The notes: generated from the sequence alone by a model not told the origin. 64,000 nt of DNA from Vibrio sp. 16 (GCF_963681195.1 NZ_OY808998.1:806001-870000); one strand, 5' to 3'; shown: positions 46,096-55,064, counted from the first letter of the stretch. Program-made: numbers and translations.

Positions 46096-46578
46096 ATGAG
46101 TTTGGCGATTCAAGATCAGATCCCCAACAACCACTGCTACGGCTGCGGTACTTTGAACGAGCAGGGCTTGCAAATCAAAAGTTATTGGCAATCTGACACC
46201 GAAGCAAACTGCAGTTTTACTCCCTCTCATCATCATTGTGCTGGCCCCACCCACTTTCTAAACGGTGGGATCATTTCCACCATTATTGACTGTCATTGTG
46301 TTTGTATGGCGATCGCGAAAGGTTACGAGTTGCAGGGGCAAATGGTAGGCGTTGGTGACCCGGTTTGGTATGCGACAGGCAGCCTTGAGGTTTCTTTCTT
46401 AAAACCCGTTTCTATTCATCATCCCGTTCAGCTCATGGCTCGCGTTTTAGAAGCCTCAGATAAGAAGATCACCATAGAATGCGAACTCTACTCGCAATCG
46501 CAAGTCTGTTGCCGAGCTAATGTGGTGGCGGTGAGAGTTCCTAATTCGTGGTTTGAGTCTTCTTTAGATACTAAGTAG
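46096..46578 (+). CDS. PaaI-type hotdog thioesterase
   Basis: A 160-residue hotdog-fold protein: HCYGCG near the N terminus, the long helix region FLNGGIISTIIDCHCVCMAIA and LEVSFLKPVSI. These fit the PaaI/YbaW-like acyl-CoA thioesterases. It is cysteine rich (7 Cys), including the HCYGCG motif seen in a subgroup that may bind metal. AAGAGG is before the ATG. Substrate unknown. Confidence 0.87.
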   Translation: MSLAIQDQIPNNHCYGCGTLNEQGLQIKSYWQSDTEANCSFTPSHHHCAGPTHFLNGGIISTIIDCHCVCMAIAKGYELQGQMVGVGDPVWYATGSLEVSFLKPVSIHHPVQLMARVLEASDKKITIECELYSQSQVCCRANVVAVRVPNSWFESSLDTK

Positions 46579-46635
46579 TTAGATTTGAACCATTTGCGGA
46601 ATAGGTTTAAATTTCGCCGAACATATGGGTTGAAA

Positions 46636-47415
46636 TCACAACACATGTCTTACCCTATCAAGCCAATCGGGTATGTGGTTGCGATACCAAGTGATGTATT
46701 TTTCTTTATCGGAGTTGTCGCGGCTGACTAGAATATTGACAACTTCAATGATGATCCAACACTTCGCAATGACAAGGTGTCTTTCAAGCTCTTGTTTCGT
46801 CAACAACGTGCTGTATTGAGTATATTGCCGAATGATCTCTCTATAATCTTCTAAGGTTCCAAGGCCTGCAACTAAGGGGGCGAGATCGATAGCAGGGCTT
46901 CCCTTCCCGAATCGTTCCCAATCGAACAACACAAGGTCACCGTTGGCTCTTGTCCCCCAGTTCCCGTCATTGGTATCACCAGATATTAAGTTTGGCTGCT
47001 GAAATAAGCATGACGACAGCTGTTGTATCTCGATAACTTTCGACGCGTGGTACTCCGGAAGGCGCAATACATTGAGAGCGTCTTCCGTTGCTTTTGTTGT
47101 CCATTGGTGCGTTTTAACAGGGAACGGGGGCGAATAGTTTGAGTGATGAAGGCTCGCCAGTTGAGAGAACAGCTCCTTAGGCTTTGAGCGTAGAGCAGTT
47201 AAGGATATTGGGTTGGGCACCCGCTCAATATAGAGATCTTTCTCATCAAGTTTAACTAGAGTTGGAATGTTTACGCCAGTCAGATGTGGAGCGGCGGTTT
47301 GATAAAGATTGATTTCCACTTCAGAAGCGCCACGTTTTCGGATGCACTCGACGCCGTCAATCATCTCAATAGAGACTCTGGCTGCACCCATTCGAGATAA
47401 ATCTTGATTGCTCAT
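46636..47415 (-). CDS. Aminoglycoside phosphotransferase-like (APH/choline kinase) protein
   Basis: A 259-residue kinase-fold protein. The catalytic loop reads SGDTNDGNWG, where typical APH enzymes have HGDLHxxN; the metal-binding DWE (LFDWERFGKGSPAIDLA) is intact. Gly/Ser-rich ATP loop features are weak in the N-terminal lobe. ATG 47415 is used because AAGGATACC precedes it; the open frame extends 60 residues further upstream without support. The substrate is not known, and the replacement of His by Ser in the Brenner motif leaves activity open. Confidence 0.82.
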   Translation of the reverse strand: MSNQDLSRMGAARVSIEMIDGVECIRKRGASEVEINLYQTAAPHLTGVNIPTLVKLDEKDLYIERVPNPISLTALRSKPKELFSQLASLHHSNYSPPFPVKTHQWTTKATEDALNVLRLPEYHASKVIEIQQLSSCLFQQPNLISGDTNDGNWGTRANGDLVLFDWERFGKGSPAIDLAPLVAGLGTLEDYREIIRQYTQYSTLLTKQELERHLVIAKCWIIIEVVNILVSRDNSDKEKYITWYRNHIPDWLDRVRHVL

Positions 47416-47612
47416 AGGTATCCTTACTGTTGCGTTGGATATCGCACTTTGTCGTATTGAGTGATAAGCGAATATAACAGGTTTTTTTAACGTAAGCGGG
47501 TGCTTATTTTTCAATAGGTACGATTGCGATTGAAGGGGGGGCTTGCACATGAATGTTGTTATGGCCGGCATTCGCGGTACAATTGCGAACTCCACACGAC
47601 GGGCAATAAACC

Positions 47613-48008
47613 ATGCTATTTAACAACAATATCGACGATATGCTGCGCTATTTGGATCGTTTCTGTAAGGAAACACAGATGATTGAAGTAGACAGTGTCT
47701 CGGATGAACAGCTCAATTTAGCGCTTGATTTTCTAACGCTCGCCCACAAGCTCCGGTGCGATATTTACGCGACCAGTAACCGTAGTTGCTCACACTTTAT
47801 TGGTGTTGGCGTGTTTGCTCTCTCACAAGAACGCGCACCACAAGGCAATTTGTTCCTAAAAGTAGAGAGTAATAACCTCTACCTTGCTTTTGAACTTGAA
47901 GACTGCAACGACGAGACGCTCTTAACGCCGTTGCGAGTGATTGATGCCTTGATGTATCTGGCCGAAAGTCAGGGAGAGGCTCTCCTTCCTGAAGACTACG
48001 TCAAGTAG
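47613..48008 (+). CDS. Hypothetical protein (131 aa)
   Basis: A soluble acidic protein with mixed helices and strands and no signal peptide; cysteines occur in FCKE, KLRCD and RSCSH. No family is recognised. The ATG at 47613 is the first in frame and has a weak Shine-Dalgarno. It is divergent from the APH-like gene and convergent with a LysR gene. Confidence 0.65.
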   Translation: MLFNNNIDDMLRYLDRFCKETQMIEVDSVSDEQLNLALDFLTLAHKLRCDIYATSNRSCSHFIGVGVFALSQERAPQGNLFLKVESNNLYLAFELEDCNDETLLTPLRVIDALMYLAESQGEALLPEDYVK

Positions 48009-48065
48009 AGACCTTTCCATGATTGCCGTTCTCTAGCTTGAGCGGTTTTCTCTCCTGAAATTAGG

Positions 48066-48959
48066 CTAGCTGTTGTGAGTCTCTCGATAAGTTTTTGGTA
48101 GATGCTCAGCTAAAAAGTCCATCAGTACACGAATTTTCTTATTGTGTTGAACGTCTCGGTGACACGCTAGGTATAAGGGGAGTTTGGGGATGTCGATGCC
48201 AACCTTGATCTCTTGCAAGCTGAGCTCTTCACACAAGTGTTTATGCGAGACCACAATGCCGCCATGATTTCGGGCTAATTCTAGATGCATCGGCATAAAA
48301 TCGGTGCGAAAGAGAAATTGTTCATTGCGGATTTGCCAACCCAACTCTTGTCCGCCTTTCTCAAATTGTCGGTCTCGGTCGTAGCCGATAATTCGGTGTT
48401 GAAACAGCGCTTGAGCGGTATCTGGCGTGCCATTGACACGCAAATAGTCGCTGCTTGCGAAAAAGCCCAAAGGGATGTCAAACAGGCGTCGACAGATTAA
48501 ATCTTGCTGTGTGGGTGGAAACATTCTAATCGCCACGTCCGCATCACGCTTGTCCAGACTGCTGACTTGATTACTGACTTCCACTTCGAGTGACACTTCT
48601 GGGTAGGTATCCATGAAAAGAGGCAAAATCTTAGGCAGATAATGCAGCGCAATCAGTTCGTTTGCTGCCAGTCGAATTCGTCCACTCAGTGATGTTGCTT
48701 GCCCCGCCGCAAGACGCGCTAAACGCTCTGCGCTCGCCTGCATGTTGCGGCACTCTTCCAATAAGCTTTCGCCAAATCCAGTCAGTGTTAGGCCTTGCGT
48801 ACTGCGATCGAATAGGGGTTGTCCAAGGCGCTTTTCCATAAGCTGTAGTTGCCTGCTCAAGGTTGGCTGAGAGACGTCTAACGAGATTGCCGCTTGGCTG
48901 AGACTGCCGTGCTCGGCGATCGCCAGAAAGTAGTGCCACCATTGCCAATTGCTATTCAT
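48066..48959 (-). CDS. LysR-family regulator of the divergent NAD(P)-binding gene
   Basis: A 297-residue LysR protein: LSQAAISLDVSQPTLSRQLQLMEKRLG in the helix-turn-helix, effector domain from GRIRLAANELIAL. It diverges from an NAD(P)-binding protein 84 bases away and is probably its regulator. The module is similar in layout to that at 53.4-55.1 kb. Confidence 0.9.
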   Translation of the reverse strand: MNSNWQWWHYFLAIAEHGSLSQAAISLDVSQPTLSRQLQLMEKRLGQPLFDRSTQGLTLTGFGESLLEECRNMQASAERLARLAAGQATSLSGRIRLAANELIALHYLPKILPLFMDTYPEVSLEVEVSNQVSSLDKRDADVAIRMFPPTQQDLICRRLFDIPLGFFASSDYLRVNGTPDTAQALFQHRIIGYDRDRQFEKGGQELGWQIRNEQFLFRTDFMPMHLELARNHGGIVVSHKHLCEELSLQEIKVGIDIPKLPLYLACHRDVQHNKKIRVLMDFLAEHLPKTYRETHNS

Positions 48960-49042
48960 TTTTGCATATCCACTAGTAATTAATACGGCTTCATTATTCC
49001 CAGGTGAATCTTAGAATAGTGTTATCGACTGGAGGGAACAAG

Positions 49043-49960
49043 ATGAAAACTGCACTGATTTTAGGAATATCTGGTAATTTTGGCGCGCAGATGGCAATGG
49101 CCTTGCATGAGGAAAACTGGCAAATACGAGCGTTAGTCCGAGATAAATCGAAAGCGCCAAATTGGATCTCGTCAGAGAATGTTTGGGTGGGTGATGCCAG
49201 TGATGAGAAGGCTGTGGAGCAAGCGGCGGCTGGCGTTGACTTGATTGTTTACGGCGTTAATCCCACTTATGACCGTTGGCCACAAGATGCGCTTAGGCTG
49301 TTAGAACCATCGGTTCGGGTTGCGGAAAAGCACAATCTGCGCTTGCTGTTTCCTGGCAACGTATACAACTTCGCCCCAAGTTCTGAGCCAATCACAGAGG
49401 ATACCTCGATGTCCCCTGTTACTGAGAAAGGCGTAATCCGTGTGAATATGGAACAAAGGCTTCGTTTGGCGAGTCAGCAAGGAGCAAGTATTACCATTGT
49501 GCGGGCTGGGGATTACATCGGGCCAAAGACACAGCTCGGTTGGCTCGATGCCATCTTAAAGCAAAAACAGGATCGCGCTACGATGCAACTTCCTCATGAT
49601 GAGCAGCATGAGCATTTCTGGTGTTATCTTCCTGACTTTTGCGCAAATACTGCGAAGCTGATGTCGCTCCCACAATCGCGTTTTGAAGTCTGGCATGACG
49701 AAGGATTAACACTGAGTCAAAAGGATTGGCAGCAGGCTTTTCTCGCCAATGGTCAGTTGCTCAAAACAACGCGCTTTTCTTGGTGGTTGCTAAAAGCTAT
49801 TGGCCTGTTTAAGCCGGTAATTGGCGAAGTGGTTAAGATGCGATATCTGTGGCAACAACCGGTTATTCTGAGTGGTAAAAAGATGAGAAAGGCGCTGGGT
49901 GAGAATTTCCAGTCCACACCGCTTTGCGAGATATTACTCACGCTACAAACGGGGCAATAG
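49043..49960 (+). CDS. NAD(P)-dependent epimerase/NmrA-like protein
   Basis: A 305-residue atypical SDR: GISGNFGAQMAMALH at the N terminus binds the cofactor; LLFPGNVYNFAP and IVRAGDYIGP follow. The start is set by GGAGGGAAC before ATG 49043. It acts in the cytoplasm on an unknown substrate. The divergent LysR gene is the probable regulator. Confidence 0.87.
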   Translation: MKTALILGISGNFGAQMAMALHEENWQIRALVRDKSKAPNWISSENVWVGDASDEKAVEQAAAGVDLIVYGVNPTYDRWPQDALRLLEPSVRVAEKHNLRLLFPGNVYNFAPSSEPITEDTSMSPVTEKGVIRVNMEQRLRLASQQGASITIVRAGDYIGPKTQLGWLDAILKQKQDRATMQLPHDEQHEHFWCYLPDFCANTAKLMSLPQSRFEVWHDEGLTLSQKDWQQAFLANGQLLKTTRFSWWLLKAIGLFKPVIGEVVKMRYLWQQPVILSGKKMRKALGENFQSTPLCEILLTLQTGQ

Positions 49961-50018
49961 GCTCAAACTCGGTTCACTTACCACGTCATACGTAGACGTT
50001 CACAGCGTAATCAAAAAG

Positions 50019-50048
50019 CCCACGGAAAAGCGCCAGCGTTTCCGTGGG
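50019..50048 (-). terminator. Terminator of the YHS-domain gene
   Basis: Ten-bp stem CCCACGGAAA / TTTCCGTGGG (50019-50028, 50039-50048); T5 follows on the minus strand. Confidence 0.85.
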
Positions 50049-50079
50049 AGGAAAGGGGAGAAAGGCAGTGGGAGCCGAA

Positions 50080-50556
50080 TTACAACTTTTCCGCCGAGAC
50101 TGTTTTAATGGTCGGCCAGTTGCTGTCGGCATCTTGAATGAAGCCTTGGGTATCTTCTAACCAGCGTTTCTGGACGCTTTTATCAAGATTCAAATAGAGT
50201 TTTCCATCTTCCACTTTCCACGCTTGTGGGTCGGTTTCAAACTTCTTACCCATTGCTACGCCAAATGCACAGTAGCCACCGTATTGCGGTGCATACGCTT
50301 GTGGATCGGCTTTAAACTGATCTCGGTTTTCACTACTCGCGAAATGGTAAATGGCATTTTTGTATGTGGCGGTAAATTGTGGATTGCCTTGAACGGCGCC
50401 TTCTTCGGTGAAGTAAGCGACAGGGTCATAGCCTTTAATGGCAAGATCGTTCGCGTCTACGCTCATGTCGATGTCTGCCGCCATCAGTGAAAAGCTAGTA
50501 CCAAGCAACGCTGTCATCAGCGTCAATTTTTTTCCGGTCGATTTGGTGTGAGACAT
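50080..50556 (-). CDS. Exported YHS-domain protein
   Basis: A 158-residue protein with signal peptide (LTLMTALLGTSFSLMAA). The mature part has the YHS signature GYDPVAYFTEEG, YHFASSENRDQFKADPQAYAP and GGYCAFGVAMG. YHS domains are small metal-binding modules; this one has one Cys. AAGGAG precedes the ATG. It is divergent from an AraC-type gene that may regulate it. Function unknown. Confidence 0.9.
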   Translation of the reverse strand: MSHTKSTGKKLTLMTALLGTSFSLMAADIDMSVDANDLAIKGYDPVAYFTEEGAVQGNPQFTATYKNAIYHFASSENRDQFKADPQAYAPQYGGYCAFGVAMGKKFETDPQAWKVEDGKLYLNLDKSVQKRWLEDTQGFIQDADSNWPTIKTVSAEKL

Positions 50557-50665
50557 AACAAGCTCCTTGTCTGTATGAGTTATCTCTGATGAATAAATTA
50601 GCCGACCTCTCCGGTCTGTAGAGGGACTAAAAACCGAAAAACTGCGCGAATCGTCCGGAGGTTAC

Positions 50666-51490
50666 ATGGATTTGCTTTCTCAGTTGATGGAACACTTTTC
50701 AATACGCACAGGCGTGTTTCATTCGGGGCGTCTGTGCGGCATCTCCTCATTTAAAGATCGCAGTATCAATCAGGGCCATCTGCATGTATTGAACGCGGGT
50801 CACTTAAAACTGGTTAACGGCGAGGGGAAAGCTCAGCTCTTTACCCAGCCTTGCGTCATTTATCTGCCGAGTAGTGCCCCCCACACGATTGAAGCGGTTG
50901 GAGAAGTTGTAGAGTTGGTCTGCGCCAATGTGGAGTATCGAGCGGGGAAAATGAACCCCTTGTTGTCTGCGTTACCGGAGTTGATCGTTATTCCCTTTGA
51001 GTCTGCGCCGAGTTTAACGTCGGTTGTCGATATGCTGTTTACAGAGTCAGACAGCGTGAGCGTAGGTCAGCAGTTTTTGATGGATACATTGAGTGATACG
51101 CTGATGGCGCTGATTTTCCGCTATCTTATTGAGGCACAAAAAATAGAGCGGGGGCTGTTTTCCGCATTGGCGCATCCCCGTCTAGAGCCGGTCGTGAGTG
51201 CGGTGCATCAGCTTCCTGCTCGTCATTTTCAAATTGCAGAGATGGCCGCATTGGCCGCCATGTCTCGCAGTCAGTTTACGGAGACATTTAAACAAGCGGT
51301 AGGAGAGACGCCAGGGGAGTACGTTCAGAAATGGCGAATCTCGGTGGCTCAGTCCTTGCTGTTACAAAGTAAGCCTCTCAACTGGGTGGCCGATGAAGTG
51401 GGGTATAGTAGCTACTCGGGTTTTGCGCGAGCGTTTCAGCAGGTTTGTGGTGTGTCGCCCAGACAATGGTTACAAGACAGAGCGGGCTAG
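50666..51490 (+). CDS. AraC-family regulator with N-terminal cupin
   Basis: A 274-residue regulator: cupin-like ligand domain in the first 110 residues (LHVLNAGHLKLVNGEG, VIYLPSSAPHTIEA), and two C-terminal helix-turn-helix units (IAEMAALAAMSRSQFTETFK and WVADEVGYSSYSGFARAFQ, then SPRQWLQ). This is the standard AraC layout. GGAGG lies six bases before ATG. It faces the YHS-domain gene across 109 bases and probably controls it. Confidence 0.9.
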   Translation: MDLLSQLMEHFSIRTGVFHSGRLCGISSFKDRSINQGHLHVLNAGHLKLVNGEGKAQLFTQPCVIYLPSSAPHTIEAVGEVVELVCANVEYRAGKMNPLLSALPELIVIPFESAPSLTSVVDMLFTESDSVSVGQQFLMDTLSDTLMALIFRYLIEAQKIERGLFSALAHPRLEPVVSAVHQLPARHFQIAEMAALAAMSRSQFTETFKQAVGETPGEYVQKWRISVAQSLLLQSKPLNWVADEVGYSSYSGFARAFQQVCGVSPRQWLQDRAG

Positions 51491-51638
51491 TGTGCTTGCT
51501 TTTTGGGATAGGGGCTTTCTGCTATATTTGGCGAGTTGTGCTGTACTTTATTCCATTTCGGCTCGCAGGGTTATGTTACTGCTAAAGTTTGATTAATGGA
51601 AAATTAAGCCATTTAAACGTTTACTTTGAGTGAGTGGC

Positions 51639-51734
51639 ATGAAAAAGGTGGACTTTGCGAAGGCGTTGTTCCATCCTGCCGCTCCTAATTCATTCAACCT
51701 AATCAATGAGACGAAGTGCCTGCTGAACATTTAA
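51639..51734 (+). CDS. Possible leader peptide (31 aa) before the PTPS-like gene
   Basis: A short frame starting ATG AAA AAG with a weak GAGTG signal, ending 39 bases before the TTG start of the PTPS-like gene. The product has no known motif and may be chance. Kept only as a candidate leader in a 283-base gap that shows no other structure. Confidence 0.2.
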   Translation: MKKVDFAKALFHPAAPNSFNLINETKCLLNI

Positions 51735-51773
51735 TCAGCCTCCCGTATCTCATTAAGTAGTAAGGAGTTCAAC

Positions 51774-52652
51774 TTGAACCTATTTGTAAGAGATCTTACC
51801 GTTATCGATTCTTCATACATCTGTGAAACCAGAGGGGTCGTAGGAGATAGTTGGATTTTAGACGTCACCATGTCTGGTGAGCTTAATGAGATGAGTATGG
51901 TGCTGGATTTTGGTCGCGTTAAGAAGCAGATCAAGCATCTGGTGGATGAATTTGTCGATCACCGTCTGCTTGTGCCGATGCAAAGCACAGCCATTGTGTT
52001 CCAACCAAGCAAAGCGGGCTATGCAACGCTCGATGTACTGCGCGGAGAGAAAAGCCTTCACCTTCATTGCCCAAATGAAGCCTACTGCTTAATTGACTCT
52101 GACAAGATTACAATCGAGAGCATTACCAAGCATGTGTATGACATCCTTCGTGACAATCTACCAAGTAACGTGACTGGTATCGAGATTACTCTACGCCATG
52201 AGAATATCGACGGGGCGTTTTATCACTATACCCATGGTCTGAAAAAGCACGATGGTAACTGCCAGCGTATTGCCCACGGTCACCGCTCACCAGTAGAAAT
52301 TTTGGTGGATGGTCAACGTGACAGCGAGCGAGAAGCGGCGTTTGCCCAGCGTTGGGAAGACATTTATTTAGGATCAGAAGAGGACGTAGTGACGCTGGAT
52401 GCGCTGAACCTAAGTGACAACGCTAGCGCCATTACTGATGAGAGTCATTATGGCTTTCGCTATACCGCGCCTCAAGGCGAATTTGAGTTAGCCATTGCGA
52501 AGAGCGAAACCGAGATTCTGCCGACAGATACAACCGTTGAGCTGCTTGCAGGCTATATCGCTGATCAGGTAAAACCGACTTTAGACGCCGGGCAATCTTT
52601 GCAAATCATCGCCTATGAAGGTGTTGGTAAAGGTGCAATGGCTTTTCGTTAA
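51774..52652 (+). CDS. Two-domain 6-carboxytetrahydropterin synthase-like (PTPS/QueD family) protein
   Basis: The 292-residue product has two PTPS folds. The first (1-130) matches QueD around MSMVLDFGRVKKQIKHLVDEFVDHRLLVP, but where QueD has the zinc motif HGH it has VGD. The second (about 160-292) has Cys followed by AHGH in NCQRIAHGHRS, the PTPS zinc and catalytic site, and ends near YEGVGKGA. So only one zinc site is complete. The start codon is TTG at 51774, set by AAGGAG seven bases upstream; no better ATG exists. QueD makes 6-carboxytetrahydropterin for queuosine; whether this double form does so is not certain. Confidence 0.85.
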   Translation: MNLFVRDLTVIDSSYICETRGVVGDSWILDVTMSGELNEMSMVLDFGRVKKQIKHLVDEFVDHRLLVPMQSTAIVFQPSKAGYATLDVLRGEKSLHLHCPNEAYCLIDSDKITIESITKHVYDILRDNLPSNVTGIEITLRHENIDGAFYHYTHGLKKHDGNCQRIAHGHRSPVEILVDGQRDSEREAAFAQRWEDIYLGSEEDVVTLDALNLSDNASAITDESHYGFRYTAPQGEFELAIAKSETEILPTDTTVELLAGYIADQVKPTLDAGQSLQIIAYEGVGKGAMAFR

Positions 52653-52679
52653 GTTCTATTGATTGATACAAAAGTACTG

Positions 52680-52711
52680 AAAAGGGTAAGTGATTCGTCA
52701 CTTACCCTTTT
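52680..52711. terminator. Bidirectional terminator with UUCG loop
   Basis: Fourteen-bp perfect stem AAAAGGGTAAGTGA / TCACTTACCCTTTT (52680-52693, 52698-52711) around TTCG, between convergent genes. Confidence 0.95.
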
Positions 52712-52951
52712 TTAATCAAGATTGTCAGGCGTGTTGAGATAGGTACCGCACTTAGTACATTTGTAATCACCACTTGCTGCTCCTTCCATTAACGCACTGG
52801 CGATAGCGTAAAACAGGCCGGACAAAAAGCCTCGGGTCGCGGTTTCATTGGCAGGTTGCTCTTGACTAAACGCATGGTATTTATGCTGAGTGACTGTCTT
52901 ACAGTTGCAGCAAAAAGCGCCCATCTCATCTGGGCCATAAGAGTATTTCAA
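52712..52951 (-). CDS. Small zinc-ribbon protein (79 aa)
   Basis: A short protein with two CxxC pairs, FCCNC near residue 14 and YKCTKCGTYL near the C terminus, separated by about 45 residues with a Gly/Ala-rich segment (GFLSGLFYAIASALMEGAASG). Starts at TTG 52951 with GGA upstream; ATG at 52924 would be inside the first zinc knuckle. It shares the layout of the next gene upstream. The function is not known. Confidence 0.65.
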   Translation of the reverse strand: MKYSYGPDEMGAFCCNCKTVTQHKYHAFSQEQPANETATRGFLSGLFYAIASALMEGAASGDYKCTKCGTYLNTPDNLD

Positions 52952-53018
52952 AGTCTTTTTTCCAAGAGCTAACTAGCGAAGGGAAAATAAGGTGACATGT
53001 TTCTCTGCCACATCATTG

Positions 53019-53246
53019 TTAGGTAAGGTTGTCATTGATGGTCTTCTTACCACACTTTTCGCAGATGCTATGCCGTGAGAAGTCATCCATTGTCGCTTCA
53101 AATGCGCCCACTGCAGAGCTCTTAATAAAGCCGCTGAAGAAGTCTTTGATTTTATTTGCTTTGGGCTCATCTCGGACGAGTACCACAACGTGATTGGTGT
53201 TCATATCACAGTGTGAGCAATATTGCGTTTCATTATTTGTCAGCAT
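53019..53246 (-). CDS. Small zinc-ribbon protein (75 aa)
   Basis: It has the same arrangement as the neighbour: YCSHC, a charged/hydrophobic middle (KIKDFFSGFIKSSAVGAFEA) and SICEKCGKKT at the end, giving one zinc ribbon. ATG 53246 is preferred because TTGGATAC lies before it; ATG 53276 adds ten residues. The two genes are probably tandem paralogues and may be one transcript ending at the 52680 terminator. Confidence 0.65.
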   Translation of the reverse strand: MLTNNETQYCSHCDMNTNHVVVLVRDEPKANKIKDFFSGFIKSSAVGAFEATMDDFSRHSICEKCGKKTINDNLT

Positions 53247-53358
53247 TCGGTATCCAACTTTATTACCTTGATTCATACGTAAGCTAACAAATAATTGCTG
53301 AGCTTATATTTAGTAAAGTCACAACTACGAGGAAACTTGTTGTGGCTTTCTATCAATA

Positions 53359-54246
53359 TTAGATGACCATATGCTGTGCCAAAAAGTCATACACTAAACG
53401 GACTCTTTTACTGGTGTGCAATTCGCGGTGACTTACCAGCCACGCATCGATTTCAAAAGGGTTGAAGTGTTCTTTAAACGCGATGCGTAAATCTGGATGG
53501 GCGCGAGCAATGTGCTCGGGTAAGAGGATGAGCGTTCGCGTATGTTGAGCCAACTGCCATTGAACCAATTGATTGTTGCACACTAGAGTAAATGGATTGT
53601 GTTTGAGTTGCCAGTTCGAGTGCTTGAGGTGTTGAGTTAGATGGTCAGTGTAATCAAAACCGATGATCTGGACGTTAGCGACCTCGTTCGGTGACTTACC
53701 TTCAAAGCTGTTGACCAACTCTTTGCGCCCATAAAGGTACACGGTCTCCCGGCCGATTTTTTTGGCAATCAGATCAAGGTCGGTGGGCCTTTGATAGCGC
53801 AGGGCGATATCCGCTTCTCGACGTTTCAAATCGCTCACTTGATTGGAGACGATCAATTCGATATCGATGTTTGGCGCTAACTCGTTGAGTTGACTCACTA
53901 ACGGCGGAAAGCGAAAAAACGCATCGAGCTCGGTGAGAGAAATGCTCACTTTGCCCGCGATGCTTTCATCTTGGCCAAGAGCAGTCAGTAACAGTTGGTT
54001 GGCGGACTCGGCCATGTGACTCACATGCTGATAGAGTTTTTGGCCACTGTCGGTCAGTACCAGTTTCTTGCCTACTCGCTCGAACAGCGTGAGTTTTAGC
54101 TCGTGCTCAAAGGCCGCAATTTGGCGCCCAAGCGTTGGCTGGCTCATATTGAGCGCTCGTCCGGCAGCCGAGAATGACCCTTCCTCGGCGACCACAAGAA
54201 AGGCGCGAGCATGATTCCAATCAAACTGAATGTGTTTCCAATCCAT
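53359..54246 (-). CDS. LysR-family regulator of the divergent NAD(P)-binding gene
   Basis: A 295-residue LysR protein: FSAAGRALNMSQPTLGRQIAAFE in the helix-turn-helix, effector domain from GKVSISLTELDAFF. It diverges across 113 bases from an NAD(P)-binding protein gene, its likely target. It shares phrases such as SNQVSxLxxRxADxAxR with the LysR at 48.1 kb, so the two modules may be related. Confidence 0.9.
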   Translation of the reverse strand: MDWKHIQFDWNHARAFLVVAEEGSFSAAGRALNMSQPTLGRQIAAFEHELKLTLFERVGKKLVLTDSGQKLYQHVSHMAESANQLLLTALGQDESIAGKVSISLTELDAFFRFPPLVSQLNELAPNIDIELIVSNQVSDLKRREADIALRYQRPTDLDLIAKKIGRETVYLYGRKELVNSFEGKSPNEVANVQIIGFDYTDHLTQHLKHSNWQLKHNPFTLVCNNQLVQWQLAQHTRTLILLPEHIARAHPDLRIAFKEHFNPFEIDAWLVSHRELHTSKRVRLVYDFLAQHMVI

Positions 54247-54359
54247 GAATCGTTCCTAATCCATTCAATAATGAATGATTGTTATACACTACTGGTGGAT
54301 TTCCAAACAATTTTGAATTGTTAAACTGACTGCTCATCCAATAGATGAAGGAAATGGCG

Positions 54360-55064
54360 ATGAAAGTGGTGGTTTTAGGCGCAACAGGTGCAACGGGACG
54401 TTTGGTTGTCGCGCAGTTATTGGACTCTGGGTGCCAAGTGACTGCGTTGGTGAGAAACTTAAGTGTGTTAGAGGCGCATGCACATCTTCAACAAGTTAAG
54501 GAAACCGCCTTATCAATGGAGAGTGAACAGCTTGAGTCCTTACTGGCCGACAGTGATGCGCTTGTCTGTTGTTTAGGCCATAACCTGACGTTGCAAGGCG
54601 TGTATGGCACACCCAGAATGCTTGTCCGAGATAGCCTGCAGAGAGTGGCTTCTTTACTCTCAGTCAAGAGAGAGCAACCGCTTAAGATCGCATTGATGAG
54701 CTCGACGGGCGTTCGCAACGTGTTGTTAAAAGAGTCTGTTCCATCGCTAGAACGGTCGATCAATGTCTTGCTGCGCTGGCTGCTCCCTCCTCATCGCGAC
54801 AATGAACGCGCAGCGCAGTTTCTCCAACGTCAAGGAAGTCGCCATCACGCTCTCCAATGGGCGATGGTGCGCCCAGACACGTTAATTGATAGGGCCGAGG
54901 TCAGCGAATACTCATGGCACTCTAGCCCAACACGGAGCGCATTGTTTAACGCAGGGGAGACGAGTCGAATTAATGTTGCTCACGCGCTATGTCAGTTGGT
55001 GTTGGACGACGCTCTGTGGCAACAATGGCAGTCTAAAACGCCAGTCATCTATAACGTCGAGTGA
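54360..55064 (+). CDS. NAD(P)H-binding (NmrA-like) protein
   Basis: A 234-residue atypical SDR starting MKVVVLGATGATGRLVVAQLL, with the cofactor loop GATGATG, then ALVCCLGHNLT and IALMSSTGVRN and WAMVRPDTLID. ATG 54360 is preferred over ATG 54345 and 54354 because AAGGA lies seven bases before it. Cytoplasmic oxidoreductase or sensor of unknown substrate; divergent LysR as probable regulator. Confidence 0.87.
   Translation: MKVVVLGATGATGRLVVAQLLDSGCQVTALVRNLSVLEAHAHLQQVKETALSMESEQLESLLADSDALVCCLGHNLTLQGVYGTPRMLVRDSLQRVASLLSVKREQPLKIALMSSTGVRNVLLKESVPSLERSINVLLRWLLPPHRDNERAAQFLQRQGSRHHALQWAMVRPDTLIDRAEVSEYSWHSSPTRSALFNAGETSRINVAHALCQLVLDDALWQQWQSKTPVIYNVE

Noticed and set aside
46583..46612. 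Hairpin ATTTGAACC / GGTTTAAAT between thioesterase and APH-like genes
   Set aside because: A+T-rich stem with 12-base loop; too weak to call.
51639..51773. Riboswitch (preQ1 type) in front of the PTPS-like gene
   Set aside because: No conserved preQ1 aptamer pattern or following terminator could be recognised in the leader.
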